Shown: positions 5,621-11,591 of the stretch, in pieces
Numbering within the stretch: position 1 is the stretch's first letter
How the letters are laid out: every line of letters begins with the position of its first letter
Assembly (NCBI GenBank): GCA_038227745.1
Contig: JBBRPS010000177.1
Coordinates: forward strand, 1-14,456
DNA from: DASPXY01 sp038227745
Lineage (GTDB): Bacteria; Planctomycetota; Planctomycetia; Gemmatales; Gemmataceae
Direction: 5' to 3'
DNA length: 14,456 bases
Notes under the pieces: generated by a model
The model's input: the letters and a program-made list of their open reading frames with translations, nothing else
What the model was told of the DNA's origin: nothing
Databases searched by the model: none
Position numbers and translations under genes: made by a program

Positions 5621-7417
5621 GTGGCGACCGCCGTCGAAACCCCGAAGGCCGTGAAGAAGGACAAACGCCCCTCGACCGCCCACCTCAAAATCGTCCCCGA
5701 GACGCGCGAGCTGCGCGACCGCGTCCGCACCGAGGCCGCCGCCTTCATCCGCGACGTCGATCGCTCCCGGGTGCTCACCAAGCCGGGCCTCCAGGAGATG
5801 GGCGAGACGCTCCTGCGCCGCATGGGCCTCGGCGAGCAGTACCTCGGCTTCGTCATGGTCGCCCTCAGCAACGAGTTCTGGCGCGACCAGGTCTCGGCCA
5901 TCGACTTCAAGCGCCGCCTCCTTCTCTTGCCGCACTGCCTCAAGCACGCCGAGGGCTGCCCCGCCGACTACGACGAGTTCGGCCTCGACTGCAAGAAGTG
6001 CGGCGCCTGCTCCGTCGCCGACTTCAAGGTCAAGGCCGAGGAACTCGGCTACAAGGTCCTCGTCTCCGAGGGCACGCCCATCGTCCTCAAGATCATCGTC
6101 AGCGGCCACATCGATGCCATCGTCGGCGTTGCCTGCCTGAACGTGCTGGAGAAGGCCCTCGACAAGATCCTGCTCGCCGGCGTGCCCTGTGTCGCGGCGC
6201 CGCTGCTGTCGAGCAACTGCCGCAGCACCTCCGTCGATGACGACTGGGTCTCCGAGCTGATCGACCTGCACACCGAGCCGCCCAAGGCGAAGACGAAGAC
6301 GTACGTCCACCTGATGCGCGCCGCCCATCAGCTCTGCGAGGAGCCGGAGTTGAGCCGCCTGGCCCCTCGCGCCCGCGTCAAGGCCCCCGCCAACGGCAAT
6401 GGCAGCGGCGGGAAAGACCCGCTGACGCTCCACGAGAACATCGCCTACGACTGGCTGTGCCAGGGCGGCAAGCGCGCCCGGCCGTTCATCACGCTCGCCG
6501 CCTACGACGCCCTCAAGGGGGCGCCCGGCACCCTGTCCGCCGAGGGCCTCGACCTGCCCGACGCCGTCCGCCGTACCGCCCTCGCCATCGAGACGTTCCA
6601 CAAGGCGTCCCTCGTTCACGACGACATCGAGGACGACGACACCTTCCGCTACGGCCGCGAAACGCTGCACCGCCAGTACGGCGTCAGCACCGCCATCAAC
6701 GTCGGCGATTACCTGATTGGCCTGGGCTACCGTCTCGTCAGCCACGAGCGCAAGGCGCTCGGCGGCGACTGCGCCGCCGACATCCTCGACCGGCTGGCCG
6801 ACGCCCACGTCAAGCTGTCCGAGGGCCAGGGCGCCGAGCTGCTCTGGCGCGATGCGAAGGACAAGGCCCTGACCGCCCTGGACGCGCTGAAGATCTACGC
6901 CCTCAAGACGGCGCCCGCGTTCGAGGCGGCCCTGTACGCGGGCCTGCGCCTGGCCGGGCCGGCCGAGAAGTACGAGAAGATGGTGACCGAGTTCAGCCGG
7001 CACCTCGGCGTCGCGTTCCAGATCCTCAACGACCTCAAGGACTGGGAGGGCGACAGCGACAACAAGCTCGTCGCCGGCCAGGACGTGCTCTCCGCCCGCC
7101 CCACGCTGCTGCTGGCCCTGGCCCTGGAAGGCTCCGCCCCCGCCGACCGTACTGAGCTGCTCGGCCTGCTCGGCGATGCCGAACGGCTGAAGGCCGCCGG
7201 GGTCGTGTACGTGAAGCGCCTGTTCGGGCGCGCCGGGGTGTTCGACAAGGCCGAGAAACTGGTCGAGAAGTCGCGCGTCCGCGCCGAGGCCATCGCGGAC
7301 GAGGTCGAGCCCAGCGACCTGCGCGAGCTGCTCTATTACCTGGTCGATTCCGTCCTCGACCGCCAACCCCCCGCGCCGCCGCCGGAGCCGGCCCCACGGA
7401 TCCAGCTAACGCTATGA
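5621..7417 (+). CDS. DUF116 domain fused to a polyprenyl diphosphate synthase
   Basis: Two domains in 598 residues. The N-terminal part (about 65-220) resembles DUF116. Its cysteine cluster includes LPHCLKHAEGCP (C106, C113) and DCKKCGAC (C124, C127, C130), with further cysteines at 172, 190 and 200, suggesting a metal or Fe-S site. The C-terminal part (about 268-580) is a trans-isoprenyl diphosphate synthase, which condenses isopentenyl diphosphate with allylic diphosphates. It has GGKRARP (282-288), a first Asp-rich motif LVHDDIEDD (D334, D335, D338) and a second motif reading NDLKD (470-474) rather than DDxxD. Small residues (A329, S330) before the first motif fit a longer-chain product (C20 or more), an inference. 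The GTG at 5621 is chosen because GAGGG lies 7 bases upstream and similarity starts just after; the open frame extends 88 codons further without homology. The stop overlaps the next gene as ATGA. Confidence 0.88.
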   Translation: MATAVETPKAVKKDKRPSTAHLKIVPETRELRDRVRTEAAAFIRDVDRSRVLTKPGLQEMGETLLRRMGLGEQYLGFVMVALSNEFWRDQVSAIDFKRRLLLLPHCLKHAEGCPADYDEFGLDCKKCGACSVADFKVKAEELGYKVLVSEGTPIVLKIIVSGHIDAIVGVACLNVLEKALDKILLAGVPCVAAPLLSSNCRSTSVDDDWVSELIDLHTEPPKAKTKTYVHLMRAAHQLCEEPELSRLAPRARVKAPANGNGSGGKDPLTLHENIAYDWLCQGGKRARPFITLAAYDALKGAPGTLSAEGLDLPDAVRRTALAIETFHKASLVHDDIEDDDTFRYGRETLHRQYGVSTAINVGDYLIGLGYRLVSHERKALGGDCAADILDRLADAHVKLSEGQGAELLWRDAKDKALTALDALKIYALKTAPAFEAALYAGLRLAGPAEKYEKMVTEFSRHLGVAFQILNDLKDWEGDSDNKLVAGQDVLSARPTLLLALALEGSAPADRTELLGLLGDAERLKAAGVVYVKRLFGRAGVFDKAEKLVEKSRVRAEAIADEVEPSDLRELLYYLVDSVLDRQPPAPPPEPAPRIQLTL

Positions 7418-7956
7418 CCACCCCCGCCTCGCGTGACCCGGACGGTCGCGGCCTGTTCAGCCTCTTCCCGCCGGCGGAGTTCCTCACCCGCTCCGACCTC
7501 GTCTCGCCCGAGGCGATGCCCGCGCCGTACGCCCGCCTGCTCGCCCACGAGCATCATATGACGGTGACCGTCGAGGAACACCACGGCGACCGCGTGGACG
7601 TGCAGGTGCTCGAGGAGTGCCGCGGCCGGACCGCCTACGCCCGCAAGATCCTGCTGGTGCTCCAGAAAAGCCGGCGCGTGGTGCAGTTCGGCCTGATGCG
7701 CGTCCACTTCGAGTACTGCAGCGACCCGGTGCGCGACGAGATCCTCGCCGGCAAGACGCCGCTGGGGCGCGTGCTGATCGAGCACGACGTACTGCGGCGC
7801 GTGATGCCGACGGCGTTCGTGCGCGTGGTGCCGGCGCCGGCGCTGGTGCGCTGGTTCGGACTGAGCGAGCCGCGTGTGACCTACGGCCGTCTCGCCCTGA
7901 TCAGCTGCAACGAGAAGCCCGCCGTCGAGGTGCTGGAGATCGTCGCGCCGGAATGA
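7414..7956 (+). CDS. Chorismate-lyase-like protein (UbiC / DUF98 fold)
   Basis: The 180-residue product aligns by eye with the chorismate pyruvate-lyase fold. That enzyme converts chorismate to 4-hydroxybenzoate and pyruvate. Landmarks in order are HEHHMTVTVEEHHG (45-58), the arginine of AYARKILL (R77, matching the catalytic-type Arg of E. coli UbiC), GKTPLGRVL (113-121, nearly identical to UbiC GKTPLGRYL), TYGR (156-159), and KPAVEVLEIVAP with E175 at the UbiC catalytic Glu position. Family length (about 165-200) fits. The start overlaps the prenyl synthetase stop (ATGA), so the two are probably translationally coupled and functionally linked. Planctomycetes are generally menaquinone users, so ubiquinone synthesis is not the obvious role; an aromatic head group for another prenylated compound is one option. 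Members of this fold also include non-catalytic ligand binders. Confidence 0.8.
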   Translation: MTTPASRDPDGRGLFSLFPPAEFLTRSDLVSPEAMPAPYARLLAHEHHMTVTVEEHHGDRVDVQVLEECRGRTAYARKILLVLQKSRRVVQFGLMRVHFEYCSDPVRDEILAGKTPLGRVLIEHDVLRRVMPTAFVRVVPAPALVRWFGLSEPRVTYGRLALISCNEKPAVEVLEIVAPE

Positions 7957-8021
7957 CGCTTCTCCCCTCGCGTTGCTCTACTTCGTAAGAAAAGCTTGGT
8001 GACGTCCGGGAACAAAATCCC

Positions 8022-8073
8022 CGTTTAGCCGCGAGCCTCGGGCGAGCGCTCGCCCGAGGCTCGCGGCTAAACG
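8022..8073. repeat. Perfect 52-bp palindrome, REP-like
   Basis: Bases 8022-8047 are the exact reverse complement of 8048-8073 with no loop. The arms begin CGTTTAGCC and meet at GGCGAGC/GCTCGCC. It lies in the 185-bp gap between the chorismate-lyase-like gene and the MFS gene. It is probably a dispersed repeat that can form a very stable hairpin, acting as a terminator, mRNA stabiliser or mobile REP/MITE-type element. No transposase is nearby. Confidence 0.85.
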
Positions 8074-8100
8074 AGGCAGTCCCGCAAGCGAACCCTCCCC

Positions 8101-8120
8101 GGGCCTGCGCACGCAGGCCC
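8101..8120 (+). repeat. Short GC-rich hairpin in the MFS leader
   Basis: GGGCCTGC (8101-8108) and GCAGGCCC (8113-8120) pair perfectly around GCAC. It sits 22 bases before the MFS start and just ahead of its Shine-Dalgarno (GGAG, 8132-8135). It could influence translation initiation or stop read-through from upstream, but there is no T-run. Confidence 0.4.
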
Positions 8121-8141
8121 AGCGACCTGCCGGAGACCACG

Positions 8142-9671
8142 GTGTCCAGTTCCCCCTTCAGCGACCAACCGCCCCCCCCTGCCGCGACCGGCCCCCCGCC
8201 GCCGCAGCCGCTCACCGTCACCACCTGGCTCATCCTCGTGATGGCGGCCATCGGCTTCGCGTTCGACATCTACGAACTGCTCATGCTGCCGCTCGTCCTG
8301 CCGCCCGCGCTCGGGGAACTGCTGCCGAGTGCCACCCCCGGCACCCCGGAATTCAACCTCTGGCGCGGCCTGATGTTCTGGGTGCCGGCGATGGCCGGCG
8401 GGCTCTTCGGGCTGCTCGGCGGCTACCTGACCGACCGCCTCGGCCGCCGCCGTGTGCTCACGTGGAGTATCCTCCTCTACGCCCTCTCCGCCTTCGCCGC
8501 CGGCTTCTCGACCTCGATGCCGATGCTGCTCGTGCTGCGCAGCACCACGTTCATCGGCGTCTGTGTCGAGTTCGTCGCCGCCGTGGCCTGGCTCGCCGAG
8601 CTGTTCCCCAACCCGCAACAGCGCGAGAAGGCCCTCGGCTACACCCAGGCCTTTTCGTCGATCGGCGGCCTGATGGTCGGCGGCGCCTTCCTGCTGGCCG
8701 GCTCGGTGGCGCCGTCGCTGCCGCCGATCCTCATGCCGGATTTCTTGACCTCCAGCCTGGGCGATGTCGGCGGCGCGCACGCCCCCTGGCGCTACACCCT
8801 GATGTCCGGCCTGATCCCCGCCCTGCCGCTCCTCCTCATCCGCCCGTTCCTGCCCGAGTCGCCGATCTGGAAGCAGAAGAAGGACGCCGGCACCCTCAAG
8901 CGCCCCAGCTTTGCCGAGTTGTTCTCCCCGCGCCTGTTCAAGACGACCGTCATCACCACGATCATGGTCGCGTGCAGTTACGGGGCGGCGTTCGGCGCCA
9001 TCCAGCAGATCCCGCAGATTGTCCCCGGCCTGCCCGAGGTCAAGGCGGAGGTGGCCGCCGCGAAGGAAAAGGCCCTCCCTAAGCTCGAGGCGCTCGCGCC
9101 GAAGGACCGCAAGAAGGAGGAGCGGCAACTCACCAAGCGCATCGAGGGCCGGACCGCGGGGCAGATCTCCATCGCTCAGGAGATCGGCGGCCTGGTCGGT
9201 CGCTTCCTCCTGGCCGTCCTGGTCGTCTACGTCGTCAGCCGCCGCACGCTCCTGCGACTCTTCCAGGTCCCCGGCCTGTTCGTGCTGCCGATCGTGTTCG
9301 CGATCTTCGCCCTCGACAACCGCGTCCTGTTCACGGTCGGCACCTGGAACGTCACCCTGCTGCACGTCGGCATGTTCTTCGTCGGCCTGCTGACGGTGGC
9401 GCAATTCAGCTTCTGGGGCAACTACCTGCCGACGGTCTACCCGGTGCATTTGCGCGGCACGGGCGAGAGCGTGGCGGCGAACATCGGCGGCCGCATGCTC
9501 GGCACCTCGTTCGCCGCCCTCACCAGCATGCTGTCGGTGGTGATGCCCGGCCGGGACGACCCCACGCGCATCGCCTACACGGCGGCCATCGTCGGCACCG
9601 GGGTCTACGCGATCGGCCTGGTCGCGTCGTTCTACCTGCCCGAGCCGCAGGAGGAGACGCTGCGCGAATGA
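8142..9671 (+). CDS. Major facilitator superfamily (MFS) transporter
   Basis: A 509-residue inner-membrane protein with about twelve hydrophobic segments. After a Pro-rich cytoplasmic N-terminus (1-22), helix 1 is TWLILVMAAIGFAFDIYELL. The MFS motif A appears as GYLTDRLGRRRV (94-105) between helices 2 and 3, and RPFLPESPIW (234-243) matches the PESPxW motif common in sugar/organic-acid porters. Between the predicted seventh and eighth helices lies an unusual charged, helix-forming insert (about 297-345, rich in Lys, Glu and Ala). The GTG at 8142 is supported by GGAG six bases upstream. PESPxW and DxxE in helix 1 (FDIYELL) recall the sugar and aromatic-acid:H+ symporter families. The substrate cannot be read from sequence; a neighbour that may make 4-hydroxybenzoate makes an aromatic acid conceivable. 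Confidence 0.88.
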   Translation: MSSSPFSDQPPPPAATGPPPPQPLTVTTWLILVMAAIGFAFDIYELLMLPLVLPPALGELLPSATPGTPEFNLWRGLMFWVPAMAGGLFGLLGGYLTDRLGRRRVLTWSILLYALSAFAAGFSTSMPMLLVLRSTTFIGVCVEFVAAVAWLAELFPNPQQREKALGYTQAFSSIGGLMVGGAFLLAGSVAPSLPPILMPDFLTSSLGDVGGAHAPWRYTLMSGLIPALPLLLIRPFLPESPIWKQKKDAGTLKRPSFAELFSPRLFKTTVITTIMVACSYGAAFGAIQQIPQIVPGLPEVKAEVAAAKEKALPKLEALAPKDRKKEERQLTKRIEGRTAGQISIAQEIGGLVGRFLLAVLVVYVVSRRTLLRLFQVPGLFVLPIVFAIFALDNRVLFTVGTWNVTLLHVGMFFVGLLTVAQFSFWGNYLPTVYPVHLRGTGESVAANIGGRMLGTSFAALTSMLSVVMPGRDDPTRIAYTAAIVGTGVYAIGLVASFYLPEPQEETLRE

Positions 9672-9685
9672 GGCGTTGGGGATCC

Positions 9686-9782
9686 TGACACAAGCCCGAC
9701 GCGCAAGCGAGGGGACCCCTCGCTTGCGCGTCGGGCTTGTATCGGCGAGGGGACCCCTCGCTTGCGCGTCGGGCTTGTGTCA
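9686..9782. repeat. 97-bp compound palindromic repeat (planctomycete-type dispersed repeat)
   Basis: Bases 9686-9714 are the exact reverse complement of 9754-9782 (29 bp each). A second copy of the right arm, shortened to 25 bp, lies between them (9716-9740), so 9706-9740 and 9744-9778 are near-identical direct repeats. The core contains CAAGCCCGACGCGCAAGCGA. Translated, it gives the ARRASEG / PTRKRG / LRVGLV strings often seen as spurious peptides in planctomycete genomes. It occupies the gap between the MFS stop and the glycosyltransferase start and may act as a terminator-like hairpin. It pushes open frames artificially upstream of the true glycosyltransferase start. Confidence 0.9.
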
Positions 9783-9808
9783 AGGCTCCCGGTCTGTGGC
9801 TCCTGACC

Positions 9809-11110
9809 ATGAGAATCACCTACATCACCGCCGGCGCCGCGGGCAACTTCTGCGGCAGCTGCATGCACGACAACACCCTCGTCGCGGCCCTCGCCGCCCA
9901 GGGCCACGACGCGCTGCTGGTGCCGACCTACACCCCCATCCGCACCGACGAGAAAGACGTCAGCACCCCGCGCGTCTTCTTCGGCGGCATCAACGTCTAT
10001 TTGCAGCAGAAGCTCTCCTTCTTCCGCCACACGCCCTGGACGCTCGACCGCCTGCTCGACTTCCCCGCCCTGCTGCGCTGGGTGTCGCGCTTCGCCGTCA
10101 AGACCCAGGCCAAAGACCTCGGCGACCTGACCCTGTCCGTGCTGCGCGGCGAGCACGGCCACCAGAGCAAGGAGATCGACAAACTCGTCCACTGGCTGGC
10201 CACGGAGGTGCGGCCGCAGCTCGTCACGCTGACGAACGTGCTGCTCTCCGGCATGGTCCACCCGATCAAGGCGCGGCTGGGCGTGCCGGTGCTGGCCGCG
10301 CTCCAGGGCGACGACATTTACCTGGAGGCGCTGCCGGAGAAGTACCGCCGCGAGGCGATCGCGCTGATCCACGACCACTGCCGCGAGATCGATGGCTTCA
10401 TCGCGACCAGCCGCTACTACGCCGACTTCATGGCGGGCTACCTCGGCATCCCGCGCGAGCGCATCCACGTCGTCTACCCCGGCCTCAACCTCAAGGGCCA
10501 CGGCGGCCCGAACCCACGGGCCGCGCTCCGTGGGCCGGAGGTGCCGCTCACCGTCGGCTACTTCGCCCGCGTCTGTCCCGAGAAGGGCTTCCATCTCCTC
10601 GCCGAGGCGTTCCGGCTGCTGCACCAATCGCCGGGGCTGCCGCCGCTGCGGCTGCGGGCTTCGGGCTGGCTCGGCGAAAACAACCGCCCCTATTTCCACG
10701 AGGTACAGCAGGGACTGCGCGACGCGGGGCTGGGCGACCATTTCGAGTACGTCGAGTCGCCCGACCACGACAGCAAGGTGCGCTTCCTCCAGGGCCTGGA
10801 TGTGCTCTCGGTGCCGACGGTCTACCGCGAGCCGAAGGGCCTGTACGTGCTGGAGGCGCTGGCCAACGGCGTGCCGGTGGTGCAGCCGCGGCACGGCTCG
10901 TTCCCCGAGCTGATCGAGGCGACAGGGGGCGGTCTCCTCGTCGAACCGGAGGACCCGGCCGACCTGGCGCGCGGCCTGCGGCAACTGCTGGACGACAACA
11001 CCCTGCGGCGCGAGCTGGGCGCCCGCGGCAAAGAAGCCGTTCACGGCCGCTTCCATGCGGCGGCCATGGCGCGGGAGACCGCCGCGGTGTTCGGGAAGTA
11101 CCTCACATGA
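9809..11110 (+). CDS. Glycosyltransferase family 4 (GT-B fold)
   Basis: The 433-residue product has the GT4 layout. The N-terminal Rossmann half starts MRITYITAGAAGNFCGSCMH with an acceptor-side Gly-rich loop. The linker region has SRYYADFMAGYLGIP and IHVVYPGLN. The C-terminal donor-binding half carries VGYFARVCPEKGFHLLAEAF, then the EX7E motif in EPKGLYVLEA (E341 and E349) and NGVPVVQPRHGSFPELIE. It would transfer a sugar from a nucleotide-sugar to an unknown acceptor at the cytoplasmic side; there is no signal peptide or membrane helix. The ATG at 9809 is preferred because the homology begins there. An upstream TTG (9737) lies inside the palindromic repeat and would add repeat-derived residues. 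No strong Shine-Dalgarno is seen. It overlaps the next gene by ATGA. Confidence 0.9.
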   Translation: MRITYITAGAAGNFCGSCMHDNTLVAALAAQGHDALLVPTYTPIRTDEKDVSTPRVFFGGINVYLQQKLSFFRHTPWTLDRLLDFPALLRWVSRFAVKTQAKDLGDLTLSVLRGEHGHQSKEIDKLVHWLATEVRPQLVTLTNVLLSGMVHPIKARLGVPVLAALQGDDIYLEALPEKYRREAIALIHDHCREIDGFIATSRYYADFMAGYLGIPRERIHVVYPGLNLKGHGGPNPRAALRGPEVPLTVGYFARVCPEKGFHLLAEAFRLLHQSPGLPPLRLRASGWLGENNRPYFHEVQQGLRDAGLGDHFEYVESPDHDSKVRFLQGLDVLSVPTVYREPKGLYVLEALANGVPVVQPRHGSFPELIEATGGGLLVEPEDPADLARGLRQLLDDNTLRRELGARGKEAVHGRFHAAAMARETAAVFGKYLT

Positions 11111-11523
11111 AGCAGCCGTACCGCACGTCGCGCCGGGTGGAGTTCGTCGATACCGACATGGCGGGGATCGTCCATTTCTCGAACTTCTTCCGCTGGATGG
11201 AGTCGGCGGAGGTGGAGTTCCTGCGCTCGTTGGGGCTGTCGGTGAAGCTGCCGTGGGAAGGGCTGGTGCTGGGCTTCCCGCGGGTGTCGGCGGCGTGCGA
11301 CTACGTCAAGCCGGCGCGCTTCGAGGACGTGCTGGACGTTGGCGTCACGGTGGAGAAGGTCGGCCGCAAGTCGGTGACGTACGGCTTCGAGTTCACGCGC
11401 GCCGGCGAGGTCATCGCGCGCGGCCGGGTCAGCTCGGTGTGCTGCCGCGTCCTGCCCGACCACGGCCTGGAGTCGGTCGAGCTGCCTGCCACCTTGCGGG
11501 CACGGCTGGAGCAGGCCGGGTGA
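11107..11523 (+). CDS. Hotdog-fold acyl-CoA thioesterase (4-hydroxybenzoyl-CoA / YbgC type)
   Basis: The 138-residue product is a single hotdog domain of typical length. VEFVDTDMAGIVHFSNFFRW contains the family active-site aspartate (D17, as in the Pseudomonas 4-hydroxybenzoyl-CoA thioesterase and YbgC), plus H23 and N26. DYVKPARFEDVLDV and the strand GFEFTRAGEVIARGRVSSVCC complete the signature. It hydrolyses an acyl- or aroyl-CoA in the cytoplasm; relatives act on 4-hydroxybenzoyl-CoA, dihydroxynaphthoyl-CoA and short acyl chains. The ATGA overlap with the glycosyltransferase indicates one transcript and translational coupling. The substrate is undetermined. The nearby chorismate-lyase-like gene makes an aromatic thioester worth considering, but general housekeeping activity is equally possible. 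Confidence 0.9.
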   Translation: MKQPYRTSRRVEFVDTDMAGIVHFSNFFRWMESAEVEFLRSLGLSVKLPWEGLVLGFPRVSAACDYVKPARFEDVLDVGVTVEKVGRKSVTYGFEFTRAGEVIARGRVSSVCCRVLPDHGLESVELPATLRARLEQAG

Positions 11524-11591
11524 GTGGCCGCATTTCGAGTCTCCGGCCCGGTGCCAGAGGGCTTCCGGACCACCTTCTTCTGTCCGAGGTC

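Noticed and set aside
4949..7366. 805-codon minus-strand open frame covering the prenyl synthetase gene
   Set aside because: It is antisense to a well-supported gene and its translation is Val/Gly/Ala/Leu-rich low complexity, as expected opposite GC-rich codons. Only the piece from 5224 to about 5102 shows real homology (RelE).
8067..9449. 460-codon minus-strand open frame opposite the MFS gene
   Set aside because: It is antisense to a protein with clear membrane helices; its Gln/Glu/Arg-rich composition is the usual mirror of hydrophobic Leu/Val/Ala codons.
9737..9808. Upstream TTG start for the glycosyltransferase
   Set aside because: It would place repeat-derived residues at the N-terminus; homology and the usual GT4 first strand begin at the ATG at 9809.
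9632..11056. 474-codon minus-strand open frame opposite the glycosyltransferase
   Set aside because: It is antisense to a clear GT4 gene, and its end consists of translated palindromic repeat.
11524..11591. Terminator between the convergent thioesterase and cyclase genes
   Set aside because: I found no clean stem with a T-run in the 68-bp gap.
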